Part shown: piece after piece, positions 23,920 through 36,685 of the stretch
Layout: the number at the start of each line of letters is the position of its first letter
How positions within the stretch are numbered: position 1 is the first letter of the stretch
NCBI GenBank assembly: GCA_963920705.1
Contig: CAWUCO010000268.1
Location: 1,922,001-1,986,000, forward strand
Reading direction: 5' to 3'
Length of the DNA: 64,000 nucleotides
Source: Odiellus spinosus
Lineage: Eukaryota; Arthropoda; Arachnida; Opiliones; Phalangiidae
The notes under the pieces: model-generated
What the model was told of the DNA's origin: nothing
Database searches by the model: none
What the model saw: the letters and a program-made list of their open reading frames with translations, nothing else
Translations under genes and position numbers: made by a program

Positions 23920-26900
23920 AGACTGTCCATTAATTGCTCTTTCGAATGACTTTGGTTTTGTCTAAATTGCAAAATTGTGACAAATATAAAATTGGTTAAA
24001 ATTAAGCAAAAACACTTAAAAATCCAAGATTATTGGATTAAAATGGACACAAAACTTTTGATTTTTAAGCGATATAGACAAAATTAAGACCACTCGAAAG
24101 AGCAAATATTGGTCTATTTAAAAAACAAAAGTTTTGGAAAATCCGTTGAAAAACATGGAAAATATGGACAATTCAAAAAGCATCTAATATCAAAAAGCGA
24201 ATTTTTAAAATCTGAAATTTGACTATTTTGATATTGTATGATTTCTTGAATTGGCCATATTTTTCTTGTTTTTCAACGGATTTTTGAAAACTCTTATTAT
24301 TTAGACTGTCCATTAATTGCTCTTTCGAATGACTTTGGTTCTGTCTAAATTGCAAAATTGTGACAAATATAAAATTGGTTAAAATAAAGCAAAAACACTT
24401 AAAAATCCAAGATTATTGGATTCAAATGGACACAAAACTTTTGATTTTTAAGCGATTCAGACAAAATTAAAACCACTCGAAAGAGCAAATACTGGTCTAT
24501 CTAAAAAACAAGAGTTTTGGAAAATCCGTTGAAAAACATGGAAAATATGGACAATTCAAAAAACATCTAATATCAAAAAGCGAATTTTTAAAATCTGAAA
24601 TTTAACTATTTTGATATTGTATGATTTCTTTAATTGGCCATATTTTTCTTGTTTTTCAACGAATTTTTGAAAACTCTTATTATTTAGACTGTCCATTAAT
24701 TGCTCTTTCGAATGACTTTGGTTTTGTCTAAATTGCAAAATTGTGACAAATATAAAATTGGTTAAAATAAAGCAAAAACACTTAAAAATCCAAGATTATT
24801 GGATTCAAATGGACACAAAACTTTTGATTTTTAAGCGATATAGACAAAATTAAGACCACTCGAAAGAGCAAATATTGGTCTATTTAAAAAACAAGAGTTT
24901 TGGAAAATCCGTTGAAAAACATGGAAAATATGGACAATTCAAAAAGCATCTAATATCAAAAAGCGAATTTTTAAAATCTGAAATTTGACTATTTTGATAT
25001 TGTATGATTTCTTGAATTGGCCATATTTTTCTTGTTTTTCAACGGATTTTTGAAAACTCTTATTTTTTAGACTGTCCATTAATTGCTCTTTCGAATGACT
25101 TTGGTTTTGTCTAAATTGCAAAATTGTGACAAATATAAAATTGGTTAAAATAAAGCAAAAACACTTAAAAATCCAAGATTATTGGATTCAAATGGACACA
25201 AAACTTTTGATTTTTAAGCGATTTAGACAAAATTAAGACCACTCGAAAGAGCAAATACTGGTCTATCTAAAAACAAGAGTTTTGGAAAATCCGTTGAAAA
25301 ACATGGAAAATATGGACAATTCAAAAAACATCTAATATCAAAAAGCGAATTTTTAAAATCTGAAATTTGACTATTTTGATATTGTATGATTTCTTGAATT
25401 GGCCATATTTTTCTTGTTTTTCAACGGATTTTTGAAAACTCTTATTTTTTAGACTGTCCATTAATTGCTCTTTCGAATGACTTTGGTTTTGTCTAAATTG
25501 CAAAATTGTGACAAATATAAAATTGGTTAAAATAAAGCAAAAACACTTAAAAATCCAAGATTATTGGATTCAAATGGACACAAAACTTTTGATTTTTAAG
25601 CGATTTAGACAAAATTAAGACCACTCGAAAGAGCAAATACTGGTCTATCTAAAAACAAGAGTTTTGGAAAATCCGTTGAAAAACATGGAAAATATGGACA
25701 ATTCAAAAAACATCTAATATCAAAAAGCGAATTTTTAAAATCTGAAATTTGACTATTTTGATATTGTATGATTTATTGAATTGGCCATATTTTTCTTGTT
25801 TTTCAACGGATTTTTGAAAACTCTTGTTATTTAGACTGTCCATTAATTGCTCTTTCGAATGACTTTGGTTTTGTCTAAATTGCAAAATTGTGACAAATAT
25901 AAAATTGGTTAAAATAAAGCAAAAACACTTAAAAATCCAAGATTATTGGATTCAAATGTACACAAAACTTTTGATTTTTAAGCGATTTAGACAAAATTAA
26001 GACTACTCGAAAGAGCAAATATTGGTCTATCTAAAAAACAAGAGTTTTGGAAAATCCGTTGAAAAACATGGAAAATATAACCAATTCAAAAAACATCTAA
26101 TATCAAAAAGCGAATTTTGAAAATCTGCAATTTGACTATTTTGATATTGTATGGTTTCTCGAATTGGCCATATTTTTCTTGTTTTTCAACGGATTTTTGA
26201 AAACTCTTGTTATTTAGACTGTCCATTAATTGCTCTTTCGAATGACTTTGGTTTTGTCTAAATTGCAAAATTGTGACAAATATAAAATTGGTTAAAATTA
26301 AGCAAAAACACTTAAAAATCCAAGATTATTGGATTAAAATGGACACAAAACTTTTGATTTTTAAGCGATATAGACAAAATTAAGACCACTCGAAAGAGCA
26401 AATATTGGTCTATTTAAAAAACAAGAGTTTTGGAAAATCCGTTGAAAAACATGGAAAATATGGACAATTCAAAAAGCATCTAATATCAAAAAGCGAATTT
26501 TTAAAATCTGAAATTTGACTATTTTGATATTGTATGATTTCTTGAATTGGCCATATTTTTCTTGTTTTTCAACGGATTTTTGAAAACTCTTATTTTTTAG
26601 ACTGTCCATTAATTGCTCTTTCGAATGACTTTGGTTTTGTCTAAATTGCAAAATTGTGACAAATATAAAATTGGTTAAAATAAAGCAAAAACACTTAAAA
26701 ATCCAAGATTATTGGATTCAAATGGACACAAAACTTTTGATTTTTAAGCGATTTAGACAAAATTAAGACCACTCGAAAGAGCAAATACTGGTCTATCTAA
26801 AAACAAGAGTTTTGGAAAATCCGTTGAAAAACATGGAAAATATGGACAATTCAAAAAACATCTAATATCAAAAAGCGAATTTTTAAAATCTGAAATTTGA

Positions 26901-27751
26901 CTATTTTGATATTGTATGATTTATTGAATTGGCCATATTTTTCTTGTTTTTCAACGGATTTTTGAAAACTCTTGTTATTTAGACTGTCCATTAATTGCTC
27001 TTTCGAATGACTTTGGTTTTGTCTAAATTGCAAAATTGTGACAAATATAAAATTGGTTAAAATAAAGCAAAAACACTTAAAAATCCAAGATTATTGGATT
27101 CAAATGTACACAAAACTTTTGATTTTTAAGCGATTTAGACAAAATTAAGACTACTCGAAAGAGCAAATATTGGTCTATCTAAAAAACAAGAGTTTTGGAA
27201 AATCCGTTGAAAAACATGGAAAATATAACCAATTCAAAAAACATCTAATATCAAAAAGCGAATTTTGAAAATCTGCAATTTGACTATTTTGATATTGTAT
27301 GGTTTCTCGAATTGGCCATATTTTTCTTGTTTTTCAACGGATTTTTGAAAACTCTTGTTATTTAGACTGTCCATTAATTGCTCTTTCGAATGAATTTGGT
27401 TTTGTCTAAATTGCAAAATTGTGACAAATATAAAATTGGTTAAAATAAAGCAAAAACACTTAAAAATCCAAGATTTTTGGATTAAAATGGACACAAAACT
27501 TTTGATTTTTAAGCGATTTAGACAAAATTAAGACTACTCGAAAGATCAAATATTGGTCTATCTGAAAATCAAGAGTTTTGGAAAATCCGTTGAAAAACAT
27601 GGAAAATATGGACAATTCAATAAACATCTAATATCAAAAAGCGAATTTTGAAAATCTGAAATTTGACTATTTTGATATTCTATGATTTCTTGAATTGGCC
27701 ATATTTTTCTTGTTTTTCAACGGATTTTTGAAAACTCTTATTATTTAGACT
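23920..27751. repeat. 383-bp satellite, orientation A, block 5
   Basis: Ten monomers between the two Copia copies, all in orientation A. They start and end with AGACT, the target duplication. Variants include a left arm shortened at CTATCTAAAAACAAGAG and right arms with TTTCTCGAATTGG next to TATAACCAATTC. A three-monomer repeat at about 1,148 bp is visible (26086 and 27234). From about 27350 onwards the sequence matches 18990-19387. Confidence 0.97.
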
Positions 27752-27970
27752 TATTGGATTTTTAACTCTAATCACAAGAGAAAATGACAAGACTTCTATG
27801 CATAACGAGTGTTTAATAAGCAAGTGACCAGAAAATAATACAAAGCTGTCTTTATATATAATTGGGAATCACTTAAAAAAAGAAACAACTAAACAAGTGA
27901 TAACAATAAAAAATAGTGTAAACATTGTTCTATATAATTTTTCGTAACATGCTGTCGCTCTATTCCATCA
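27752..27970 (-). repeat. 3' LTR of Copia copy 2
   Basis: 219 bp, identical to the 3' LTR of copy 1, including the T that distinguishes it from the 5' LTR. The polypurine tract GAGAAGGGG (minus strand) follows at 27971-27979. Confidence 0.95.
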
Positions 27971-30900
27971 CCCCTTCTCGACAGATACGAATAATACCTA
28001 AATTCGACATATGATAGTAAAGTCTTTCCTTGACCAGTGGCTTTGTTAGAACGTCAGCCAACATCTCGTTCGTCTGGCAATAACATAGGTCTATTATTGT
28101 TTTCTCCTGCATATCTCGTAGGAAGTAATGTTTGACGTCGATATGCTTGGTCCGTGGACTTGACTTTTCGCTGAGACTCATTTTGATACAACCTTGATTG
28201 TCCTCATATAAGGTCGTTGGGCGTGATTGTTTGTAGCCTATATCTTGGAGAATTTGACGCAACCAAATCACCTCTTGAGCTGCGTGTGCAGCGGCTACGT
28301 ATTCGGCTTCAGTCGAGGAGAGAGCAACGGTGCTTTGTTTACGGCTCGACCAGGAAATTGTTGCGTGCCCAATTTTAAATAGGTACCCGCTAGTTGATTT
28401 ACGATCGGAATGATCGCCCGCATAGTCGGCATCGACATAGCCTACAAGAGTAATCTCTTTCGCTGATGGTAGGAGTAGAGCAGCGTCAATGGTTCCCTTG
28501 AGATACCGCATGATTCTCTTCACAGCGACCCAATCACATTCTCTGGGTTTAGCTACTCTCCTACATAAGATATTAACACTAGCTGCTATATCGGGTCTGG
28601 ATACTGTTGCTATATGGAGTAGTTTTCCAATGGCTGTACGGTATTGTGTATTATTGGGAAGTAGATTGTCTTCACCTAGTAGTTTCAAATATGCCATGTC
28701 CATAGGTGTTTGTGAAGGTTTTGCTTCTTCCATGCCAAAATCTTCCAACAGGTGTTTAATTTTAGTGGCTTGGTGCATTATAAAACTCCCATCTTCTTTA
28801 CGCTGAATTTGTATTCCTAGGTAATACGTAACGTCTCCAAGATCTTTCGTTTCGAAGTGCAGATTTAGTTTTTCTAGTAGACATTCTATTACGTCGACGT
28901 TCCGACTGGCGACTAATAAGTCGTCCACATAAAGTAGGATGTAAGACCAGTTATCATTTTCTTCTCTTCTACTATATAGACCAGGGTCTGCTTTACTTCT
29001 TTCAAAATTTTCTTTCAGTAGTACTTCGTTGACTTTCTGGTTCCAGCTTCTCGCCGACTGTTTCAAGCCGTAAATACTTTTCTTCAACTTGTATACCTTT
29101 TGCTCTTGACCTTTCTTTAGAAAACCCGGCGGTTGATCCATATAAAGGTCCTCTTCGATAATGCCGTGTAAAAATGCTGTTTTAACATCGAAGTGTTTGA
29201 CTCTCAATTCTTTGGATGCCGCAACGCTGAGGAGGATACGAATTGTCTCGTACTTTGCGACTGGAGCGTATGTTTCTTCGAAGTCTTCTCCGTATTTTTG
29301 CGAGTTCCCTTTAGCGACAAGACGGGCCTTGTATTTGTCAATATCACCATGTTGATTATATTTTACTTTAAAGATCCACCTACAGCCAATGGCTTTACGT
29401 CCTTTAGGTAAATCCGTCAATTCCCAAGTTTTCCTCTCTTCGAGTGACTTGAATTCTTCTTTAGCGGCTTCTTGCCATTTGATACTCTCTCTCTCAGGTA
29501 AGTTGGTAATGTCGTTCCATGTAGACGGCTCTCTAATGTGGTCTACAGAGGCTTTATATCCAAGTTTCTTCGGTGGTATACCTTGGTTGGTTCTAGTGGG
29601 ATATCTTCGAGCGCTTAGCTGTTCTCCAGGTTGATTAGCGGCTTCTTGACTCGGTTTTTCTATAGTTTCTTCATGCAATACAATGGTATCTTCCATATCT
29701 TCAACATCTTGATAGTCAGAGACGTTCGAATCCGAGAAGTTGGTCAAATTGAGATCCGGTTCTTCCTTGATATTAGGTTCTTCCTTTATATCCGATTTCG
29801 CTTCCCCTTCTTGCTTTGTAGGGATTACTGGAACCGTGAGGTTGTACTGACAGTTAGAAGTACCAACACCTTCATCAAATCGAACGCTTCTGCTATAATG
29901 AACCATGTTGGTTTTAGGGTTTAGTATTCTGTAACCTTTGGTTGCAGTACCGAATCCGACTAGAATTCCATCCAAAGCTTTATCGTCCCATTTCGTTCTT
30001 CTTTCTTTTGGTACGTAAGAAAAGGCTCGACTTCCAAAAACTCGAATGTGTCCTATTTTAGGCTTAACTCCATTCCACAGCTCATAAGGGGTCTTCTCTA
30101 TTGCTTTACTCGGTAGTCGATTCTGAAGGTAATTAGCTGTGTTCACTGCTTCTCCCCACCAGCAATCAGCTAACTTGGCGTCGAGCAGCATGCATTTGGC
30201 CATTTCAATTAAAGATCTATTCTTACGTTCGGCTACGCCGTTCTGTTGCGGTGTATAAGGGACTGTTAATTCGTGTTTGATGCCTTCCTTTTTCAAGTAA
30301 AGGTCCAGTTCTTTTGACATATATTCTCCGCCATTGTCCGTTCTTATAGTGAGAGGTTTGCGTCGGAATTTATTACTGTATACTGCCACGTACTCTTGAA
30401 GTACTCTTTGTACTTCGCCTTTGGTCTTGATCAAGTAGATCTCAGTGAATCTGGAATAGTCGTCGATGAAGGTTACTAGGTAACGATTTCCGCCTATTGT
30501 TGCCTTTTTCATCGGTCCGCAAACGTCGCTATGTACTGTGTCAAAGGGCTGTTTACTTCTGGAGGTTGATGTCGGAAACGGAACTTGTGACATCTTGCCT
30601 TTGAGGCAAAAATCACAGGGTGGCATCACTTGATTGTTATTCAATGTAATTCCATTAGCAAGATCTTTCGTATGGAGAGTTTTGACTGCCAAAGGATCTC
30701 GGTGCCCCATCCGCCTATGCCACAGATGCAAACATTCTTCGTGTGTGGCACTTTTCACCATAGACGTGCTTTGCATCTGCAATCGATATAATGAACCATC
30801 CATTTTGGCCGTAGTTATGACTTCCTCTCCTTCGTTAATGCAACAGCTATTCTCTTCGAATGTGATCTTGTGTCCAGTCCTGGCAAGCTGATGCACGGAT

Positions 30901-31955
30901 AGTAAGCTTCCGCCAAGTTTAGGAACGTACAAGACATTATTGACGGGTATATTACGTATGTCTCCTTTGGGTCCAAAGCATTTTAAAATTCCGTTGCCAA
31001 TCCCTTCGGCCTTGATCGTGGACTCATCTGCCAGATGAATATTCTCACTGCGCTTTTCCATACTTTTGAAAAATTCTTTATCACTTGTCATATGGCTCGT
31101 CGCGCCTGAATCGACGTACCAGGCAGCTAATGCAGCGGGGATATTCGTAGCCATGAATGCGGTAAACTCCCTGGTTCTAGAGTGTCCTACTGCGCATTTA
31201 TTCTTCTGAGCTTCATCAGCTGACGTTCGTTTGCTCTGATCTCGTTTCATCCGCCTGCAATCCATTTTTAAGTGTCCTGGTTTCTTACAGTAAAAACACA
31301 CCCGTGTTTCTCTCTTGTGGCCAGCCTTATGTCCATTGTTTGTCGTATTTAAAGCTACTTCTGCCTTGGCTCCCTCGAAACAGTGCCCATTTTCTTGCCG
31401 TCGATTAAACTCGTCGATGACTTTGCTCCGAACAAATTCCAGTGTAAGCTCATCTGAGGGTCTGACCTCCAATGCTGTTATTAATGTATCATACGTGTCT
31501 GGAAGGCTACATAGCAGGATGGCTGCGAGATTCGAATCTGGGATTGTCTCGCCTATTCCACGTAGACGTTCAGCAATTTCCAGCATACCCTTGACGTGTT
31601 GCTGCATTTGTTGCCCTTCCTGATATCGCATCTTGTAGAGTCGTCGAAGCAGGAACAATTTACTGCTGAAGTTTGCCTGTTCATGAAGCTTTTGAAGGAT
31701 TAGCCACATGTCCTGTGCGCTGTCCGCATTTACGATATGTATCAGCTGGTCATCATCAACGGCAAGCGCGATGATTGCTTGTGCTTGTGTATCCTTTTTC
31801 GTCCAGGCAGCAGTTATGTCTGAAGGTGTAGGCTTCTCAACAACGTCCCACAGCTCATCTCGGGTGAGGATCATCTTTATCTTATATTTCCAGAGTTGAT
31901 AGTTCCCATTGTTTAACTTCTCCACCAAGAGTCTTGCATCTCCGCTTTTAGCCAT
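27960..31955 (-). CDS. Copia gag-pol polyprotein, 1331 aa, intact (copy 2)
   Basis: The same polyprotein as in copy 1: zinc knuckle at 220-233, protease DSGA at 282-285, integrase D477/D540/E576, RT YVDD at 1009-1012, RNase H D1175/E1218/D1252. The single difference is residue 24, Tyr here and Phe in copy 1, in the N-terminal part of gag (context NGNYQLWK-Y-KIKM). Aromatic residues are common after this NYxxWK motif of Copia gag, so both forms are probably tolerated. With no stop or frameshift, both copies could be competent. Confidence 0.97.
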   Translation of the reverse strand: MAKSGDARLLVEKLNNGNYQLWKYKIKMILTRDELWDVVEKPTPSDITAAWTKKDTQAQAIIALAVDDDQLIHIVNADSAQDMWLILQKLHEQANFSSKLFLLRRLYKMRYQEGQQMQQHVKGMLEIAERLRGIGETIPDSNLAAILLCSLPDTYDTLITALEVRPSDELTLEFVRSKVIDEFNRRQENGHCFEGAKAEVALNTTNNGHKAGHKRETRVCFYCKKPGHLKMDCRRMKRDQSKRTSADEAQKNKCAVGHSRTREFTAFMATNIPAALAAWYVDSGATSHMTSDKEFFKSMEKRSENIHLADESTIKAEGIGNGILKCFGPKGDIRNIPVNNVLYVPKLGGSLLSVHQLARTGHKITFEENSCCINEGEEVITTAKMDGSLYRLQMQSTSMVKSATHEECLHLWHRRMGHRDPLAVKTLHTKDLANGITLNNNQVMPPCDFCLKGKMSQVPFPTSTSRSKQPFDTVHSDVCGPMKKATIGGNRYLVTFIDDYSRFTEIYLIKTKGEVQRVLQEYVAVYSNKFRRKPLTIRTDNGGEYMSKELDLYLKKEGIKHELTVPYTPQQNGVAERKNRSLIEMAKCMLLDAKLADCWWGEAVNTANYLQNRLPSKAIEKTPYELWNGVKPKIGHIRVFGSRAFSYVPKERRTKWDDKALDGILVGFGTATKGYRILNPKTNMVHYSRSVRFDEGVGTSNCQYNLTVPVIPTKQEGEAKSDIKEEPNIKEEPDLNLTNFSDSNVSDYQDVEDMEDTIVLHEETIEKPSQEAANQPGEQLSARRYPTRTNQGIPPKKLGYKASVDHIREPSTWNDITNLPERESIKWQEAAKEEFKSLEERKTWELTDLPKGRKAIGCRWIFKVKYNQHGDIDKYKARLVAKGNSQKYGEDFEETYAPVAKYETIRILLSVAASKELRVKHFDVKTAFLHGIIEEDLYMDQPPGFLKKGQEQKVYKLKKSIYGLKQSARSWNQKVNEVLLKENFERSKADPGLYSRREENDNWSYILLYVDDLLVASRNVDVIECLLEKLNLHFETKDLGDVTYYLGIQIQRKEDGSFIMHQATKIKHLLEDFGMEEAKPSQTPMDMAYLKLLGEDNLLPNNTQYRTAIGKLLHIATVSRPDIAASVNILCRRVAKPRECDWVAVKRIMRYLKGTIDAALLLPSAKEITLVGYVDADYAGDHSDRKSTSGYLFKIGHATISWSSRKQSTVALSSTEAEYVAAAHAAQEVIWLRQILQDIGYKQSRPTTLYEDNQGCIKMSLSEKSSPRTKHIDVKHYFLRDMQEKTIIDLCYCQTNEMLADVLTKPLVKERLYYHMSNLGIIRICREGVME

Positions 31956-32048
31956 TATTGTTTGAAACTAGTGATACCGCCTGAGGCTTAACTACTAAAA
32001 GCTCAACTTTTATTTAAACAATTAACTAAGCCGCGTAATGAAACTATT

Positions 32049-32064
32049 GCCTGGGCCCATAACC
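32049..32064 (-). promoter_or_regulatory. Primer-binding site, half-tRNA-iMet type, Copia copy 2
   Basis: Sense strand GGTTATGGGCCCAGGC next to the 5' LTR, identical to copy 1 and complementary to the anticodon stem-loop region of initiator tRNA-Met. Confidence 0.85.
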
Positions 32065-32283
32065 TATTGGATTTTTAACTCTAATCACAAGAGAAAATGA
32101 CAAGACTTCTATGCATAACGAGTGTTTAATAAGCAAGTGACCAGAAAATAATACAAAGCTGTCTTTATATATAATTGGGAATCACTAAAAAAAAGAAACA
32201 ACTAAACAAGTGATAACAATAAAAAATAGTGTAAACATTGTTCTATATAATTTTTCGTAACATGCTGTCGCTCTATTCCATCA
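32065..32283 (-). repeat. 5' LTR of Copia copy 2
   Basis: 219 bp, identical to the 5' LTR of copy 1, with TATATAAA in the sense direction. AGACT follows at 32284-32288. Confidence 0.95.
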
Positions 32284-35200
32284 AGACTGTCCATTAATTG
32301 CTCTTTCGAATGACTTTGGTTTTGTCTAAATTGCAAAATTGTGACAAATATAAAATTGGTTAAAATTAAGCAAAAACACTTAAAAATCCAAGATTATTGG
32401 ATTAAAATGGACACAAAACTTTTGATTTTTAAGCGATATAGACAAAATTAAGACCACTCGAAAGAGCAAATATTGGTCTATTTAAAAAACAAAAGTTTTG
32501 GAAAATCCGTTGAAAAACATGGAAAATATGGACAATTCAAAAAGCATCTAATATCAAAAAGCGAATTTTTAAAATCTGAAATTTGACTATTTTGATATTG
32601 TATGATTTCTTGAATTGGCCATATTTTTCTTGTTTTTCAACGGATTTTTGAAAACTCTTATTATTTAGACTGTCCATTAATTGCTCTTTCGAATGACTTT
32701 GGTTCTGTCTAAATTGCAAAATTGTGACAAATATAAAATTGGTTAAAATAAAGCAAAAACACTTAAAAATCCAAGATTATTGGATTCAAATGGACACAAA
32801 ACTTTTGATTTTTAAGCGATTCAGACAAAATTAAAACCACTCGAAAGAGCAAATACTGGTCTATCTAAAAAACAAGAGTTTTGGAAAATCCGTTGAAAAA
32901 CATGGAAAATATGGACAATTCAAAAAACATCTAATATCAAAAAGCGAATTTTTAAAATCTGAAATTTAACTATTTTGATATTGTATGATTTCTTTAATTG
33001 GCCATATTTTTCTTGTTTTTCAACGAATTTTTGAAAACTCTTATTATTTAGACTGTCCATTAATTGCTCTTTCGAATGACTTTGGTTTTGTCTAAATTGC
33101 AAAATTGTGACAAATATAAAATTGGTTAAAATAAAGCAAAAACACTTAAAAATCCAAGATTATTGGATTCAAATGGACACAAAACTTTTGATTTTTAAGC
33201 GATATAGACAAAATTAAGACCACTCGAAAGAGCAAATATTGGTCTATTTAAAAAACAAGAGTTTTGGAAAATCCGTTGAAAAACATGGAAAATATGGACA
33301 ATTCAAAAAGCATCTAATATCAAAAAGCGAATTTTTAAAATCTGAAATTTGACTATTTTGATATTGTATGATTTCTTGAATTGGCCATATTTTTCTTGTT
33401 TTTCAACGGATTTTTGAAAACTCTTATTTTTTAGACTGTCCATTAATTGCTCTTTCGAATGACTTTGGTTTTGTCTAAATTGCAAAATTGTGACAAATAT
33501 AAAATTGGTTAAAATAAAGCAAAAACACTTAAAAATCCAAGATTATTGGATTCAAATGGACACAAAACTTTTGATTTTTAAGCGATTTAGACAAAATTAA
33601 GACCACTCGAAAGAGCAAATACTGGTCTATCTAAAAACAAGAGTTTTGGAAAATCCGTTGAAAAACATGGAAAATATGGACAATTCAAAAAACATCTAAT
33701 ATCAAAAAGCGAATTTTTAAAATCTGAAATTTGACTATTTTGATATTGTATGATTTCTTGAATTGGCCATATTTTTCTTGTTTTTCAACGGATTTTTGAA
33801 AACTCTTATTTTTTAGACTGTCCATTAATTGCTCTTTCGAATGACTTTGGTTTTGTCTAAATTGCAAAATTGTGACAAATATAAAATTGGTTAAAATAAA
33901 GCAAAAACACTTAAAAATCCAAGATTATTGGATTCAAATGGACACAAAACTTTTGATTTTTAAGCGATTTAGACAAAATTAAGACCACTCGAAAGAGCAA
34001 ATACTGGTCTATCTAAAAACAAGAGTTTTGGAAAATCCGTTGAAAAACATGGAAAATATGGACAATTCAAAAAACATCTAATATCAAAAAGCGAATTTTT
34101 AAAATCTGAAATTTGACTATTTTGATATTGTATGATTTATTGAATTGGCCATATTTTTCTTGTTTTTCAACGGATTTTTGAAAACTCTTGTTATTTAGAC
34201 TGTCCATTAATTGCTCTTTCGAATGACTTTGGTTTTGTCTAAATTGCAAAATTGTGACAAATATAAAATTGGTTAAAATAAAGCAAAAACACTTAAAAAT
34301 CCAAGATTATTGGATTCAAATGTACACAAAACTTTTGATTTTTAAGCGATTTAGACAAAATTAAGACTACTCGAAAGAGCAAATATTGGTCTATCTAAAA
34401 AACAAGAGTTTTGGAAAATCCGTTGAAAAACATGGAAAATATAACCAATTCAAAAAACATCTAATATCAAAAAGCGAATTTTGAAAATCTGCAATTTGAC
34501 TATTTTGATATTGTATGGTTTCTCGAATTGGCCATATTTTTCTTGTTTTTCAACGGATTTTTGAAAACTCTTGTTATTTAGACTGTCCATTAATTGCTCT
34601 TTCGAATGACTTTGGTTTTGTCTAAATTGCAAAATTGTGACAAATATAAAATTGGTTAAAATTAAGCAAAAACACTTAAAAATCCAAGATTATTGGATTA
34701 AAATGGACACAAAACTTTTGATTTTTAAGCGATATAGACAAAATTAAGACCACTCGAAAGAGCAAATATTGGTCTATTTAAAAAACAAGAGTTTTGGAAA
34801 ATCCGTTGAAAAACATGGAAAATATGGACAATTCAAAAAGCATCTAATATCAAAAAGCGAATTTTTAAAATCTGAAATTTGACTATTTTGATATTGTATG
34901 ATTTCTTGAATTGGCCATATTTTTCTTGTTTTTCAACGGATTTTTGAAAACTCTTATTTTTTAGACTGTCCATTAATTGCTCTTTCGAATGACTTTGGTT
35001 TTGTCTAAATTGCAAAATTGTGACAAATATAAAATTGGTTAAAATAAAGCAAAAACACTTAAAAATCCAAGATTATTGGATTCAAATGGACACAAAACTT
35101 TTGATTTTTAAGCGATTTAGACAAAATTAAGACCACTCGAAAGAGCAAATACTGGTCTATCTAAAAACAAGAGTTTTGGAAAATCCGTTGAAAAACATGG

Positions 35201-36417
35201 AAAATATGGACAATTCAAAAAACATCTAATATCAAAAAGCGAATTTTTAAAATCTGAAATTTGACTATTTTGATATTGTATGATTTATTGAATTGGCCAT
35301 ATTTTTCTTGTTTTTCAACGGATTTTTGAAAACTCTTGTTATTTAGACTGTCCATTAATTGCTCTTTCGAATGACTTTGGTTTTGTCTAAATTGCAAAAT
35401 TGTGACAAATATAAAATTGGTTAAAATAAAGCAAAAACACTTAAAAATCCAAGATTATTGGATTCAAATGTACACAAAACTTTTGATTTTTAAGCGATTT
35501 AGACAAAATTAAGACTACTCGAAAGAGCAAATATTGGTCTATCTAAAAAACAAGAGTTTTGGAAAATCCGTTGAAAAACATGGAAAATATAACCAATTCA
35601 AAAAACATCTAATATCAAAAAGCGAATTTTGAAAATCTGCAATTTGACTATTTTGATATTGTATGGTTTCTCGAATTGGCCATATTTTTCTTGTTTTTCA
35701 ACGGATTTTTGAAAACTCTTGTTATTTAGACTGTCCATTAATTGCTCTTTCGAATGACTTTGGTTTTGTCTAAATTGCAAAATTGTGACAAATATAAAAT
35801 TGGTTAAAATTAAGCAAAAACACTTAAAAATCCAAGATTATTGGATTAAAATGGACACAAAACTTTTGATTTTTAAGCGATATAGACAAAATTAAGACCA
35901 CTCGAAAGAGCAAATATTGGTCTATTTAAAAAACAAGAGTTTTGGAAAATCCGTTGAAAAACATGGAAAATATGGACAATTCAAAAAGCATCTAATATCA
36001 AAAAGCGAATTTTTAAAATCTGAAATTTGACTATTTTGATATTGTATGATTTCTTGAATTGGCCATATTTTTCTTGTTTTTCAACGGATTTTTGAAAACT
36101 CTTATTTTTTAGACTGTCCATTAATTGCTCTTTCGAATGACTTTGGTTTTGTCTAAATTGCAAAATTGTGACAAATATAAAATTGGTTAAAATAAAGCAA
36201 AAACACTTAAAAATCCAAGATTATTGGATTCAAATGGACACAAAACTTTTGATTTTTAAGCGATTTAGACAAAATTAAGACCACTCGAAAGAGCAAATAC
36301 TGGTCTATCTAAAAACAAGAGTTTTGGAAAATCCGTTGAAAAACATGGAAAATATGGACAATTCAAAAAACATCTAATATCAAAAAGCGAATTTTTAAAA
36401 TCTGAAATTTGACTATT
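32284..36417. repeat. 383-bp satellite, orientation A, block 6
   Basis: Nearly eleven monomers. As far as about 35684 they repeat block 5 at +8,364. The last monomer is cut in its central spacer (GACTATT ends at 36417) by the 36418-39123 insertion and resumes at 39124 with ATTTTGATATTG. A three-monomer repeat of 1,148 bp is visible (34450 and 35598; 34833 and 35981). Confidence 0.97.
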
Positions 36418-36418
36418 A

Positions 36419-36442
36419 GGATAAACACGTTCGTGTTTATCC
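36419..36442. repeat. Short perfect palindrome at left end of insertion
   Basis: GGATAAACACG, TT, CGTGTTTATCC: 11-bp arms around two bases, starting one base inside the insertion boundary. It can form a terminal hairpin. Confidence 0.9.
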
Positions 36443-36517
36443 CTTTATCTGAACTCGAATTTCATCAGAAACCGTAATGTCTTTTCCAATGGACCCGCGG
36501 CGCTTGATAACTGAAAG

Positions 36518-36541
36518 CGTCGTCGTCGTCGTCGTCGTCGT
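36518..36541. repeat. (CGT)8 microsatellite
   Basis: Eight perfect CGT triplets. It accounts for the run of eight threonines in an otherwise unsupported minus-strand frame at 36437-36628. Confidence 0.95.
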
Positions 36542-36685
36542 TTCCCTCTTCCCACCGTCCACTGAATTCGAATTAATACAGACAAAGGTACTTTTGAAAA
36601 AATTTGATAAGACTTCGATCAGGTACAAGAGTATCTCTAGTTAAACACAGATTTCAATAATGAAATGTTGATTAAGTATACGAAG

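Larger units (their letters stand above)
27752..32283 (-). mobile_element. Ty1/Copia LTR retrotransposon, copy 2 (segmental duplicate)
   Basis: 4,532 bp, matching copy 1 base for base as far as I could compare, except for one substitution in the coding frame (31885). It has the same target duplication AGACT (27747-27751 and 32284-32288), the same single LTR-LTR difference and the same flanks. Independent insertion would not reproduce these, so this copy arose by duplication of an already inserted element. Confidence 0.96.
19029..35684. repeat. 8,364-bp tandem segmental duplication containing Copia plus satellite
   Basis: Everything from about 19029 to 27320 recurs at +8,364 (about 27393 to 35684): the Copia element, its target duplications and the satellite variants on both sides. 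The left breakpoint lies between about 18955 and 19029 (equivalent to 27320-27393). There the second copy changes from one satellite variant (TTTCTCGAATTGGCC) to the flank variant with TTCGAATGAATTTGG and AGATTTTTGGATT seen before copy 1. In the Copia frame the only difference I found is A at 23521 against T at 31885 (plus strand). The structure fits unequal crossing-over between satellite monomers, or a false duplication in the assembly. Confidence 0.9.

Noticed and set aside
36437-36628. 63-codon minus-strand frame with eight threonines
   Set aside because: The threonine run is the (CGT)8 microsatellite; no other support.
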